This document shows positions 7,098 through 15,734 of a stretch of DNA of 40,613 bases, piece after piece; within the stretch, counting starts at the first letter, position 1, and each line of letters begins with the position of its first letter. The position numbers and the translations under genes are program-made. The notes under the pieces are model-generated. The model made no database searches and had not been told where the DNA came from. It saw nothing but the letters and a program-made list of their open reading frames with translations. This stretch comes from Fidelibacterota bacterium (lineage in GTDB: Bacteria; Fidelibacterota; UBA8477; JABMPR01). Location of the stretch: contig JABMOT010000238.1 of assembly GCA_013202385.1 (NCBI GenBank), positions 1-40,613 on the forward strand, given 5' to 3'.

Positions 7098-7649
7098 TTA
7101 TTCCATGGATGCTAAAAGCTTACTTGTAGACAGCACTTCGCAAAATTCACCATTCAAACTTGCCAGATTGATGTCATGCATTTCCGCTGCTGAATACTTT
7201 GTTCCATTATGACCTTCTCGTTCAAAGGTTGCCGTGGCATCGGAAACAAGAATCACCTCAAAACCCAGGTTTCCAGCCATTCGGGTTGAGGTTGAAACGC
7301 AATGGTCTGTGGTGAGCCCCACAATAACCAGGGAGTTCAATTTGTTTTCTCGCAGATAATCCTCAAGACCGGTTCCGATAAAGGCACTATTCACGGTCTT
7401 GGTAAACAGCGGTTCACCGGGGAGCGGCTGGACTTCTTCCTTAAAAGCGTTTCCCGGTTGATCCGGGTGCAGCGGAGATTTTGGAGAAACGGAACAGTGT
7501 TTCACATGGATAATGGGTAAATCACGGCTTCTCCATACCGAAAGCAGTTTTGCAATATTGGTCTCCGCCTCAGGATTGTTTCTGGAACCCCAAAAGGGCA
7601 GATCAAAGCCCTTTTGAACATCGATTAGTATCAAGGCTGGGTTTTTCAC
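7098..7649 (-). CDS. Isochorismatase-family cysteine hydrolase
   Basis: A 183-residue protein with the catalytic triad of this family visible: Asp10 in LILIDVQKGF, Lys84 in LFTKTVNSAF and Cys117 in GLTTDHCVSTSTRMAGNLGF. Members hydrolyse amides or imides such as nicotinamide, or vinyl ethers. The start is GTG at 7649, which overlaps the stop of the upstream membrane-protein gene (GTGA) and has the SD GAGGAG six bases before it. It precedes the selenoprotein gene by 28 bases. Substrate is unknown, though C-N chemistry in both neighbours invites a shared pathway. Confidence 0.9.
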   Translation of the reverse strand: MKNPALILIDVQKGFDLPFWGSRNNPEAETNIAKLLSVWRSRDLPIIHVKHCSVSPKSPLHPDQPGNAFKEEVQPLPGEPLFTKTVNSAFIGTGLEDYLRENKLNSLVIVGLTTDHCVSTSTRMAGNLGFEVILVSDATATFEREGHNGTKYSAAEMHDINLASLNGEFCEVLSTSKLLASME

Positions 7650-8113
7650 TTGAGCTCCTCTTTATTCTCGTTGTTTTTTTTCGCTGCAGACGCAAGAAGC
7701 GAGACAATGAATCCAAGCAAAAGTGTTATAATGCAAAACAAGCTTCCGCCCCATGGTGCATTTGCTCCCGTCGTGAAAGCTACACTTAGCGTTGTGATAA
7801 AAATTATGGACCATAAAAGCAGGCCGCTCAGCGGGATGGCAAAATAGGACCAGCGTTGATCATGCCGGGAAAAAGGGGAAATGATCATAAAAATCAGGCA
7901 GAAAGCAACGGTCAAGAATCCAGCTCCTACAATTTTAAATCCTGCCAGCATTAATAGCTGCAGACCCGGATTTACCTGGGTCCAGTCCATCCCCGACGCC
8001 TGGGCATGATAGGTAAAATATTCGGAGGCTGTAATGAATTTCAAACCCGTCCCCGCCGTTATGAACGTCACAATCGAATATAAAATTATGGAGACAATTT
8101 TCGCTTTACTCAT
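7646..8113 (-). CDS. Four-helix membrane protein of unknown function
   Basis: A 155-residue protein with four hydrophobic segments at about 5-25, 45-75, 85-110 and 115-140, and a charged tail (KKNNENKEELK). I do not recognise the family. The ATG at 8113 is preferred; a TTG eight codons upstream would give a longer, poorly supported N-terminus. It is the first gene of the operon leading through the hydrolase and selenoprotein to Blc, and its stop overlaps the next GTG start by four bases. Confidence 0.7.
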   Translation of the reverse strand: MSKAKIVSIILYSIVTFITAGTGLKFITASEYFTYHAQASGMDWTQVNPGLQLLMLAGFKIVGAGFLTVAFCLIFMIISPFSRHDQRWSYFAIPLSGLLLWSIIFITTLSVAFTTGANAPWGGSLFCIITLLLGFIVSLLASAAKKNNENKEELK

Positions 8114-8156
8114 CTTTTTCGGTCTCTCTTCTCGCAATCATTGTTTTCCATTGGTC

Positions 8157-8186
8157 CAAGATATATCCAGCTCTGAAGATATCTTG
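8157..8186. promoter_or_regulatory. Inverted repeat in the divergent promoter region
   Basis: CAAGATAT (8157-8164) and ATATCTTG (8179-8186) form a perfect 8-bp inverted repeat with a 14-base spacer, in the 190-base gap between the selenoprotein operon and the plus-strand FAH gene. It could be an operator controlling one or both. No recognised consensus. Confidence 0.3.
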
Positions 8187-8304
8187 AACTAACTGTGAAT
8201 AAACCCTTTTCAGGGGGTGGCTTATGTGTGACCAATTACTGAATTTTTCTTTTAGACATACGGCTCTCGGTGCATCTTTAAAGACCAACAAAACAGGAAT
8301 AATT

Positions 8305-9168
8305 ATGAAACTACTCTCATATGGATTGGATTTACGCATGGAACCCCGGCTGGCATTTTCACTGAGAGGATATGCCGTAGACGTGATGCGAGCCTCGCTT
8401 TGGATGAAGGAAGATCGCAATGCTCAAGATTTTCTCAAGCTGGCATCCTCCATGGAACTGACCCTAAAGGAGTGGGGACACTTATACCCCTTGCTAAAAC
8501 GGCTGGAAGAGGCTTTTCAAACCATCGATATCACGGGTCTCACCATTTACAATCGATCCTTGGGAATGCTTGAAGCAGACATCGTATTTTTTGCACCTGT
8601 CCCAAACCCGCCAAGTTTGAGATATTTTAATGTCTTCAACCCGGAAAAGTCCGCAGCCTTTATCTTTGGGAACACCCAAACACTGTTGGGACACAGGCAG
8701 ACTCAACCCTTTTCCGGGCTTCTGGCCCAGGCTGAAATAGCAGCCATTCTTGGATATGGCGACTCCGGTCTTGATGTCGCCGGGTATTCCATTGTAAACA
8801 ACTGGTTCGATCCACAACAGCAGGGGAATGATGGCTTGTCTTTGGGTCTGGCGACAAGTATGGGTCCCTATTTTGTTCCGGCTGAGGAACTTGAGCCCCG
8901 CAAACTGGGCAAGGGCTTCAGTCTCGACTTACAAATTAGCGTGAATGAAAAACCTGTTGCTGAGGGACATTTTAAAGAAATGAATCTGAGTTTCGCCGAA
9001 ATGTTGATGGAAGCCCAAAAAACCAATCTGCAAAAAGCAGACGTCATCTGCTCAGGGAGCCCACTCAAACCAGATTCAAGTTTCCAGCTAAAAAATGGAG
9101 ATTGCATTAATATTGAAATTCAAGCTTTGGGCGTGCTGTCTAATCCCATAGGTAATTCAAATTCATAA
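8305..9168 (+). CDS. Fumarylacetoacetate hydrolase family protein, altered metal site
   Basis: A 287-residue protein. The family pattern is clear in FFAPVPNPPSLRYFNVF, AGYSIVNNW, LGLATSMGPYFVPAEEL, DVICSGSP and the ending LKNGDCINIEIQALGVLSNPIGN. The ATG at 8305 has the SD AGGAA eight bases upstream. Active members use a metal held by an ExE pair and by the Asp of an ND-x-SARD motif. Here the first reads QAE, with one Glu, and the second reads NNWFDP, with Asn in place of the Asp. It may therefore have lost or changed hydrolase activity. Its stop overlaps the ArfB start by one base, and acetoacetyl-CoA synthetase follows, which would suit acetoacetate release if it were active. Confidence 0.8.
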   Translation: MKLLSYGLDLRMEPRLAFSLRGYAVDVMRASLWMKEDRNAQDFLKLASSMELTLKEWGHLYPLLKRLEEAFQTIDITGLTIYNRSLGMLEADIVFFAPVPNPPSLRYFNVFNPEKSAAFIFGNTQTLLGHRQTQPFSGLLAQAEIAAILGYGDSGLDVAGYSIVNNWFDPQQQGNDGLSLGLATSMGPYFVPAEELEPRKLGKGFSLDLQISVNEKPVAEGHFKEMNLSFAEMLMEAQKTNLQKADVICSGSPLKPDSSFQLKNGDCINIEIQALGVLSNPIGNSNS

Positions 9169-9578
9169 TGTCTTCCTTCACCATCCTTGAAAGTGAGCTT
9201 GAGCTCAAAGCCATTCGATCAGGTGGACCTGGTGGCCAGAACGTGAACAAGGTGGCAACAGCCATCCAACTCCGTTTTGAAAGTCAGAACTCCAGCCTGC
9301 CTGATCATATTAAGGAGGCTTTGCTGAAATTAAGAGATCAGCGCATCAATGCGGAGGGTGTCATTGTGATTACAGCCCGGCAGTTCAGAAACCAGGAGGC
9401 TAATCGACTGGCGGCTTTAGGAAGACTTGACAAAATTATCGAAAAAGCGGCCAGTAAACCCAAACCCAGGAAAGCAACCCGGCCAACCAACAGTTCTATC
9501 AGCAGGCGACTGGAGACAAAAACAAAACGTGGAAGGGTAAAACAGCTCCGAACCCGTGTTAATCCAGAAGAAGACTAA
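9168..9578 (+). CDS. arfB: Peptidyl-tRNA hydrolase ArfB (ribosome rescue)
   Basis: A 136-residue protein with the class I release-factor GGQ motif in RSGGPGGQNVNKVATAIQLRF (17-37), where Gln23 positions water for peptidyl-tRNA cleavage. The basic C-terminal tail (KPKPRKATRP to RGRVKQLRTR) is the part that enters the empty mRNA channel in ArfB/YaeJ. It lacks the codon-recognition domains of true release factors, which with the length excludes RF1/RF2. The ATG shares a base with the preceding stop (TAATG). Confidence 0.95.
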   Translation: MSSFTILESELELKAIRSGGPGGQNVNKVATAIQLRFESQNSSLPDHIKEALLKLRDQRINAEGVIVITARQFRNQEANRLAALGRLDKIIEKAASKPKPRKATRPTNSSISRRLETKTKRGRVKQLRTRVNPEED

Positions 9579-9594
9579 ACGTATAAAGGATTCT

Positions 9595-11544
9595 ATGTCA
9601 AAAAATGTTTTGTGGACTCCTGATAAGGATCAGGTGGATCAGGCTCAAATCACCCGCTTTCGAGAACAGGTGAATGGCAAATACGGACTTTGCTTAAAAG
9701 ATTATGAGGCCCTTTACCAGTGGTCGCTTTCTAGTGGGGCTGACTTTTGGGATGAGATGTGGCATTTTGGGGAGATTATTTCCCACCAGAACTATTCAGC
9801 CGTTGTTGATGATCTGACAAAGATGCCAGGGGCAAAATGGTTTGAAGGATCCCGACTGAACTATGCTGAAAACCTGCTCCGGTTCCGGGATGAAGGTATC
9901 GCTATTCATTTTCGAGGTGAGGATCAAGTTGAAAGATCCTTGAGTTATTCAGAACTGTATACCCAGGTGGCGCGGGCTACTCAAGCCCTTAAGGCCGCCG
10001 GTGTCAAGCGCGGTGATCGTATCGCTGGCTTTATCCCCAATTTACCAGAGACCATCATCGCCATGCTCGCTTCGGCAAGTATTGGTGCCATTTGGTCATC
10101 GTCCTCGCCTGATTTTGGTATCAAGGGTGTGCTGGACCGTTTCTCCCAGATAGAGCCAAAAATAATTTTTGCAGCTGACGGCTATTTTTATGGTGGCAAA
10201 CGTTTTGATTCACTTGAAAAACTCGGTTCTATTCTCAGTGAGTTGCCCACTGTGGAGCAAGTCGTCATTGTCAGTTATACCGGTAAACCTGATCTTACAA
10301 CGCTGCCCGGAAGTATGCATTGGGACGATTTTTTGGACAATACGGCTTCTGAGATCACTTTCGAAGCGCTTCCTTTTGACCATCCCCTTTATATCATGTA
10401 TTCCTCTGGAACGACTGGATTACCAAAATCCATTGTTCACTCAGCAGGTGGTACCCTCATTCAACACCTTAAAGAGCACATATTGCATTGCGATTTGAAG
10501 CGAGAAGATACGATTTTTTATTTTACCACCTGTGGCTGGATGATGTGGAACTGGTTGGTGAGCAGTCTGGCTGTTGGTGCCACCCTGGTACTCTATGATG
10601 GGAATCCTTTTTACCCAAACCCGGGAGCTCTCTGGACGCTGGCAGAAAATTTGAATATCTCCATTTTTGGAACCAGCGCAAAATATCTAGATGCCCTTGA
10701 GGCAGCTGGGTACAAACCAGGAGAAGCCATTAAACTGGAAGCCCTACGCGCAGTACTCTCCACTGGATCACCCTTGTCTGAAGCCAGTTTCGACTATGTT
10801 TACCGCGATATCAAGACTGACCTGCTGCTCGCCTCAATCTCCGGGGGAACAGATATTGTTTCATGCTTTGCGCTGGGGAACCCGGTGCTGCCCGTTTTTC
10901 GTGGTGAACTCCAATGTCGCGGTCTGGGGATGAAGGTAGAAGCTTTTAATGATTCAGGTCAGCCAGTCCTGAACGAAAGCGGCGAACTTGTCTGTAGCCA
11001 GGCATTTCCCTCCATGCCCATCTATTTCTGGAATGACCCCGATGGTCAAAAATATCATCGCGCCTACTTTGCAGAATATCCGGGTATCTGGCAGCATGGC
11101 GACTATATCGAGATAAATGAGCATGGCGGAGTGCGTATCTATGGCCGCTCTGATGCAACCCTGAATCCTGGCGGGGTGAGAATTGGAACTGCGGAAATCT
11201 ACAGCGTTGTGGAAAACCTTCCGCAAATCGCTGATAGTCTCGTCGTCGGGCAACCCTGGGACGATGATGAACGGATCATTTTGTTTGTGAAGCTCAACCC
11301 TGGCTTCGAGTTAAACGCAACTTTGGAACAGAGTTTGCGGACCGCTATTCGGGCTAACTGTAGCCCGAGACATATACCGGCGATCATTCTTGAGACTCAG
11401 GATATCCCCTATACCATCAACGGCAAGAAAGTGGAAATAGCTGTTAAAAAAATTATTCAGGGCAAAGAGGTTCAAAACCGTTCTGCTTTGGCGAATCCTG
11501 AGTCCCTGGAATTGTATAAAAACCTAGAAGGTCTAATGGTCTAA
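9595..11544 (+). CDS. Acetoacetyl-CoA synthetase (acetoacetate-CoA ligase)
   Basis: A 649-residue ANL-superfamily enzyme. The N-terminal ACS domain contains FWDEMWHF and the WFEGSRLNYAENLLR segment specific to acetyl/acetoacetyl-CoA synthetases. The P-loop is YSSGTTGLPKSIVHSAGG starting near residue 269, and GWMMWNWLVSSLAVGATLVLYDG is characteristic of the acetoacetyl enzymes. The C-terminal NGKKVE (catalytic Lys near 611) replaces the usual SGK-x-MRR of acetyl-CoA synthetase, again as in AACS. It activates acetoacetate with ATP and CoA. The ATG at 9595 follows AAAGGA; the longer frame starting at 9556 overlaps ArfB and is not needed. Acetoacetate may come from leucine breakdown, which fits the branched-chain dehydrogenase locus further on. 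Confidence 0.92.
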   Translation: MSKNVLWTPDKDQVDQAQITRFREQVNGKYGLCLKDYEALYQWSLSSGADFWDEMWHFGEIISHQNYSAVVDDLTKMPGAKWFEGSRLNYAENLLRFRDEGIAIHFRGEDQVERSLSYSELYTQVARATQALKAAGVKRGDRIAGFIPNLPETIIAMLASASIGAIWSSSSPDFGIKGVLDRFSQIEPKIIFAADGYFYGGKRFDSLEKLGSILSELPTVEQVVIVSYTGKPDLTTLPGSMHWDDFLDNTASEITFEALPFDHPLYIMYSSGTTGLPKSIVHSAGGTLIQHLKEHILHCDLKREDTIFYFTTCGWMMWNWLVSSLAVGATLVLYDGNPFYPNPGALWTLAENLNISIFGTSAKYLDALEAAGYKPGEAIKLEALRAVLSTGSPLSEASFDYVYRDIKTDLLLASISGGTDIVSCFALGNPVLPVFRGELQCRGLGMKVEAFNDSGQPVLNESGELVCSQAFPSMPIYFWNDPDGQKYHRAYFAEYPGIWQHGDYIEINEHGGVRIYGRSDATLNPGGVRIGTAEIYSVVENLPQIADSLVVGQPWDDDERIILFVKLNPGFELNATLEQSLRTAIRANCSPRHIPAIILETQDIPYTINGKKVEIAVKKIIQGKEVQNRSALANPESLELYKNLEGLMV

Positions 11545-11606
11545 AGTGTTGAGGCGCTTTTCTTTTTACAACGAATTTTACGAACGAAACGCAAGACTTA
11601 ATTGTA

Positions 11607-11629
11607 AGAGGGCTTCTCTGTTTTTTTTT
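11607..11629 (+). terminator. Possible terminator after acetoacetyl-CoA synthetase
   Basis: A 4-bp stem AGAG/CTCT with a five-base loop is followed by G and nine T residues. The stem is short, so only the T-tract and the position after a long gene support it. Confidence 0.4.
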
Positions 11630-11683
11630 AATTCAATTGTTGATGATAATTCATGAACCTTAAGATCAAAGTTTCAGTTGCAG

Positions 11684-11809
11684 CTATTCACCGTCTATTT
11701 CAAAGATTCCAGTTTTAGCTTCCTGTTTCGACCAGCCCTGCAGGATAAATGTCTTGGGGTCTAGATCCCAGTTATAACGCCGGTTTCCAAAACCGTTTTG
11801 AACTCGCAT
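11684..11809 (-). CDS. Possible 41-residue small protein
   Basis: An ATG at 11809 opens a frame to TAG at 11684. The product begins MRVQNGFGNRRYNWDLDP and ends GIFEIDGE; its composition is protein-like (W, Y, F, D, N rich, no low complexity) and TTAGGATG lies just upstream. It could be a real small protein or the surviving end of a decayed gene. I recognise no family. Confidence 0.3.
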   Translation of the reverse strand: MRVQNGFGNRRYNWDLDPKTFILQGWSKQEAKTGIFEIDGE

Positions 11810-11972
11810 GGTTTATCATCCTAACAGCCCTATCAAAAAGTTACTTTCGTAAATTTCGTTTTTTCGTTGTCACGCGGACGGGGTGATTCGTGCTATTCGT
11901 GTCCCCAAAACCACGCGTTATTAATGAACTGTCCCCTCTTTGAAGAGTGGTGTTGGGTGATGCTTGATTTGT

Positions 11973-12374
11973 TTATAGGGGAAGCGTCAGGCCTGCTTTT
12001 CTCATGGTGGTGACTAATTTCTCACGCAGTACTGGTTTAACCAGATAGGCGTCTGCCTGAGATTTGAATGCTTCCATGACATTTTCGCTATCCCCAAGAG
12101 CAGAGACCATTATGATTTTTACATTTTTAGGTGGAAGGATATTGTTAGCCTCTTCCAGTTCACGGATTTTTTGCAAAACCTGCTGACCCTCAAGTTTGGG
12201 CATCATAATATCTAGGAAGACCGCATCATAAGGGGTTTTGTCTTGAACAGAATTCAAAACTTTCGACAGGCCTTGAATTCCATCTTCTGCCATATCGCTC
12301 GAACCAAATTCATTTAGAAATGCTTCCATGAGATTGCGTACATCTTTTTGATCTTCTACAATTAAAAACCGCAT
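11973..12374 (-). CDS. Stand-alone receiver domain response regulator (CheY-like)
   Basis: A 133-residue protein consisting only of a receiver domain. Glu7-Asp8 form the acidic pocket (FLIVEDQKD), Asp55 in AVFLDIMMP is the phospho-acceptor, Ser91 in IIMVSAL is the switch residue and Lys113 in AYLVKP completes the site. There is no DNA-binding or enzymatic output domain. The ATG at 12374 is preferred over a start 17 codons upstream because AAGGA precedes it. No histidine kinase is nearby, so the partner is elsewhere. Confidence 0.92.
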   Translation of the reverse strand: MRFLIVEDQKDVRNLMEAFLNEFGSSDMAEDGIQGLSKVLNSVQDKTPYDAVFLDIMMPKLEGQQVLQKIRELEEANNILPPKNVKIIMVSALGDSENVMEAFKSQADAYLVKPVLREKLVTTMRKAGLTLPL

Positions 12375-12703
12375 TTCGATCCTTCCCCTTTGAGTGTTGT
12401 AAATTTGCTCGCGAATATATGGCACCAGATATCCAAATGCAATTAAGGCTTAACCGAACTTTTTCAATATAAATGGGTATCTCGTGGAAGACCTTTAGCG
12501 GCAGTATCCTCAGTAGAGTATCCAAAAAGGAATAGCAAGTATTCAACACCTTAGAAAAGAGGAGGGGTAAATTGAGTTCACTTTTGAGGCAGGGCGCTCG
12601 GTGCCGGGAATGCAGGATCGGCTCGCGGTCTGCACTTGGGTTAACCCCAAGTCGAAGACATGAACAAAAAAACAATCACCCAAAGGATGATAAATAACTT
12701 CGC
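12375..12703. other. 329-base intergenic region with one strong hairpin
   Basis: No gene is convincing here; several short frames have low-quality products. ACTTGGG (12634-12640) pairs with CCCAAGT (12646-12652) around TTAAC, giving a stable hairpin without a T-tract on either side. The segment must also contain the promoter of the response regulator. Confidence 0.45.
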
Positions 12704-13957
12704 TTAACGCGGGAAGATCACCCATTCTACAAAAAGAGTGACCTGCCTTTCTATATAATTTTCTTCCACCGTTACATAAGTATACAGATCACGACGCCAT
12801 TTGATGAAAGAATATGCCAGCGCCAGATTGACCTGGCTGCAGGAATATTGTATTGATGTACCCAGGGTCACCAGATGTTTGACATTCTGATCTCCGTATA
12901 CAATCACTGCTTCTGTGCCCAAAGGCTGATCTGTTGTCGCTGAGGAATAAGCTTGAGGAATGAATGCGTAACCGGCGCGTAATGGAAGCCCGCTTTTAGC
13001 GGAACCTTTTTCCAGGCCCAATCTATAAATCAAGACATTGTCCCAGGTGGGATTCCCCCCGTATTCATACAAATTAAGCTGTACTTCAGAGCTTGAATAA
13101 TCCCGATACTCTATATCAAGAACCAGTAACAACTGCGGATCAAAAGTATAGGCCAGGCCAAGACCTAGAATGGACGGAAGAGTCCAGGTGGTCTCTGAAT
13201 AATCTGGAAACAGACCTTCATAAAGGGGGTTTTCTGAGATGCTGGTTTTGGTCTTTACCCCGATATTCGTTTTCGGCTCAAAAATGATTCCCGTCTTAAA
13301 CTTGCCAAGCTGGAATTGTGCGCCAACTCTGAGCCCCGCTCCTCGCATAGAACTTTCCAGTTCAGCCCATTTGTCAACATCATTGCCATGGTTTTCTCCA
13401 TGTACAACACTGGAGATTTTGCCAAAATAACCATAACCAGTCATTCCAAGCCAGAGCTTGGGGATGATTTTGAATCCAGCAGCTAAGAAAAGACTTCCCA
13501 AGCGACCACGGGTTGTTTGATTGAAAAGTGGGCTCCAGGTAATCGCTCGGTTTTGATTATAAAGAAAAGGACTTATTCGATTTAAATATCCCAGGCTTAC
13601 ACCCATTCTTGATTTAACGGGAAAGGCCACCAGGATATTCTTCAAGGATGGATTATATTTTGACCATTTGAATATTCGCGTCAACTTTTCTTCGATCCGC
13701 TCATTTACCAACTCATACTTATAATAGGATTCCTGTCCGGATAAAATGGCATGTGAGGACGTAATTCCAGCGAGCCCTGCTGGATTTATATCTACAGCAG
13801 AATAATCGTTGGGCAGCCCAATACCTGCCCCGGCCAACCCCTGATTAATACCCGAATTGCTCTCGCTGAGCAAATCCATGTTCTGGGATAACCCGACACT
13901 ACAGAGCAACAGCATCCCAAGACAGAAGAGTCGCTGATTGATACTAAATATGCTCAA
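12704..13957 (-). CDS. Outer-membrane transport barrel, OmpP1/FadL-like
   Basis: A 417-residue protein with a signal peptide (about 1-24, ending SVGLSQ) and a mature region of alternating beta strands ending in an aromatic-rich strand (TLFVEWVIFPR). The early segment GINQGLAGAGIGLPNDYSAVDINPAGLAGI is the family hallmark of OmpP1/FadL/TodX-like barrels, which pass fatty acids or other hydrophobic compounds. The frame appears to start with TTG at 13957 after AAGG; the next Met would truncate the signal peptide. It follows the dehydrogenase gene by 21 bases and is probably co-transcribed. Confidence 0.75.
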   Translation of the reverse strand: MSIFSINQRLFCLGMLLLCSVGLSQNMDLLSESNSGINQGLAGAGIGLPNDYSAVDINPAGLAGITSSHAILSGQESYYKYELVNERIEEKLTRIFKWSKYNPSLKNILVAFPVKSRMGVSLGYLNRISPFLYNQNRAITWSPLFNQTTRGRLGSLFLAAGFKIIPKLWLGMTGYGYFGKISSVVHGENHGNDVDKWAELESSMRGAGLRVGAQFQLGKFKTGIIFEPKTNIGVKTKTSISENPLYEGLFPDYSETTWTLPSILGLGLAYTFDPQLLLVLDIEYRDYSSSEVQLNLYEYGGNPTWDNVLIYRLGLEKGSAKSGLPLRAGYAFIPQAYSSATTDQPLGTEAVIVYGDQNVKHLVTLGTSIQYSCSQVNLALAYSFIKWRRDLYTYVTVEENYIERQVTLFVEWVIFPR

Positions 13958-13978
13958 GTTGCTCTTGCCTTGGAGGTT

Positions 13979-15016
13979 TTAATTCCAGCCTTCAAGGATG
14001 ACCTTTCCAAATGAATGGTCAAATTCCAGATGATCGTGAGCTGCCTGAATTTGCTCGAACCTAAAGACGCGATCTATAACAGGAATCAGTGCCTTTTGGT
14101 TCGCCAGGTGCAGACATTCATAAAAATCTGCTAGCGAACCCATGGTAGACCCCAGGATGGACTGGCGCTTATAAAACAGGTGTCTAAGATTGATTTCAGC
14201 CCTAACGCCTGTCGTCGCTCCACAGGTAACCAGACGGCCGCCTACGGCCAAAGCTTTCATGCTTTCTGGCCAGGTCGCTTCTCCGATATGTTCAAAAACG
14301 ACATCTGCTCCGCGACCCTCCGTTAACTGCTTGACCCTTTTACTTAAATCTGGTTCTCTGTGATTTAACACTTCAGATGCACCTAGCGAAAATGCTAATT
14401 TTTGTTTTTCTTCCGATCCACCGGTGGCGATAACCCTGGCCCCAAGATAGCGTCCCATCTGAACCGCCATAGAGCCAACACCAGATCCCGCTCCTAACAC
14501 CAACAGCGTTTCACCTTGCTTGAGCTGCGCCCTGTTCTTCAACATATTCCAACTGGTCATAGCTGCCAGCGGGAGTGCTGCCGCTTCTGCGAAACTTAAC
14601 GTTTGGGGCTTTGGGCCAATATTATGACTCGGTAAACATACAAATTCTTGCATGACACCGGCTTCAGTTTCTCCCAAAATGCCATAGCTAGCACATCTGT
14701 CTTCTTTACCCGCCAGGCAATAAGGACACTTTCCACAAAAAGTCCCCGGTTGAATGACCACCTCATCACCAGCCCGCCACTCTTTTACATTTGAACCTAC
14801 TTCGACGATGACGCCTGCGGCATCGCTACCGGGGATATGGGGAAGAGGAATATGCAATCCAGGTAATCCGCGCCGAATCCAGAGATCAAGATGATTGAGA
14901 CTGGCTGTCCTAATTTCAACCAGAACCTGATCCTGATTACTGAGGATAGGCTTTTCCTGTTCCATAATTTCGAGACCCGAACTGGCTCCATGTCTGGTTA
15001 GCTGTACAACTTTCAT
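13979..15016 (-). CDS. Zinc-type alcohol dehydrogenase/quinone reductase (MDR family)
   Basis: A 345-residue medium-chain dehydrogenase/reductase. The structural zinc lobe is intact (CGKCPYCLAGKEDRC) and the nucleotide-binding motif is VLGAGSGVGSMA. The catalytic zinc site is not: the usual Cys before the active-site His/Asp is Asn in SLNHLDLWIRRG, and the GHE segment reads PGSDAAG. Such members are generally quinone or enone reductases that use NADPH without catalytic zinc. The gene is followed by the FadL-like barrel and diverges from the lipoprotein gene at 15108. Confidence 0.88.
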   Translation of the reverse strand: MKVVQLTRHGASSGLEIMEQEKPILSNQDQVLVEIRTASLNHLDLWIRRGLPGLHIPLPHIPGSDAAGVIVEVGSNVKEWRAGDEVVIQPGTFCGKCPYCLAGKEDRCASYGILGETEAGVMQEFVCLPSHNIGPKPQTLSFAEAAALPLAAMTSWNMLKNRAQLKQGETLLVLGAGSGVGSMAVQMGRYLGARVIATGGSEEKQKLAFSLGASEVLNHREPDLSKRVKQLTEGRGADVVFEHIGEATWPESMKALAVGGRLVTCGATTGVRAEINLRHLFYKRQSILGSTMGSLADFYECLHLANQKALIPVIDRVFRFEQIQAAHDHLEFDHSFGKVILEGWN

Positions 15017-15107
15017 AAGTCTCCCTTGATGATTTGCTGTCAGTTAATAAATCTATTTTATCTGAGACGCTTAAAAAATAACTTTCCCCATCAAAAGCGG
15101 GGTAATA

Positions 15108-15734
15108 ATGTTCATAAAAGCGATGTTTCTGTCTGTATCAGTATTTCTGCTCGTCTCTTGTTATCCCATGGGGACTTTTCAGGGTCCCGACGTGCTTCCA
15201 GAAGGCCGTGAAACCGTTGGAATCGGCATAAGTTGGATGACCAATATCATTTCACTCCAGGATTCTGCCAGTGGAGAAGAAGCAGCCTTTTGGGCTGATG
15301 GCAGTATACTCTTTCGTCGAGGCTTACCCTACAACACAGAGGTGGGCATCAAGCTGGTCAGGGGTCCGGATATTGGACTGGCATTTTTCAGTGATATTAA
15401 GTGGCAAGTTTTGAAAGACCCTATCATGGTGGCTGTCGATTTGGGTTTGTCCTACTGGAGTGTTGAAGCTGCTGGCTGGGTGGGATATCATCCCGCGCTT
15501 ATCGCAGGAACGGAGAAGCTTTTTGGGGTTGTCCAATACAACTATATCCGCTCACCGGCCAATGTTCGCAAAACTCAAGACCTCCTGGTAGGCCGACATA
15601 TCAAACAAAAGAAATCGAAATATACCCTAACTCCTTTTGTGGGCTTGCATTGGAGTGAGCGAGACCCCGATGACGTGTATTATTCTCTGGGCTTTGGATT
15701 CAAACAGCCACTGGACAAATGGTCAATATTCTAA
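15108..15734 (+). CDS. Small lipoprotein of unknown function, beta-rich
   Basis: A 208-residue product with a lipoprotein signal ending LLVSC (Cys18). The mature part has alternating strands with glycine and aromatic residues (VGIGISWM, VAVDLGLSYWSV, LTPFVGLHWSE, YYSLGFGFKQPL), suggesting a small outer-membrane beta structure. I do not recognise the family. Its TAA and the TAG of convergent gltS overlap in the four bases ctaa at 15731-15734. Confidence 0.7.
   Translation: MFIKAMFLSVSVFLLVSCYPMGTFQGPDVLPEGRETVGIGISWMTNIISLQDSASGEEAAFWADGSILFRRGLPYNTEVGIKLVRGPDIGLAFFSDIKWQVLKDPIMVAVDLGLSYWSVEAAGWVGYHPALIAGTEKLFGVVQYNYIRSPANVRKTQDLLVGRHIKQKKSKYTLTPFVGLHWSERDPDDVYYSLGFGFKQPLDKWSIF

Larger units (their letters stand above)
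11545..11972. other. 428-base intergenic region with weak terminators and a possible small ORF
   Basis: This stretch has no recognised gene. Near its left end AAGTG pairs with CGCTT (11543-11558) ahead of a T-rich run, and AGAG-GGCTT-CTCT (11607-11619) is followed by nine T residues; both are candidate terminators for the synthetase gene. A 41-codon minus-strand frame occupies 11684-11809. The rest, including 11820-11970, looks non-coding. Confidence 0.5.

Noticed and set aside
12375-12703. Several short frames upstream of the response regulator
   Set aside because: They have no SD, overlap each other on the same DNA, and code low-quality sequences rich in Cys, Arg and Ser.
13979-15016. True zinc-catalytic alcohol dehydrogenase
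   Set aside because: The structural zinc cysteines are present but the catalytic zinc ligands are not.
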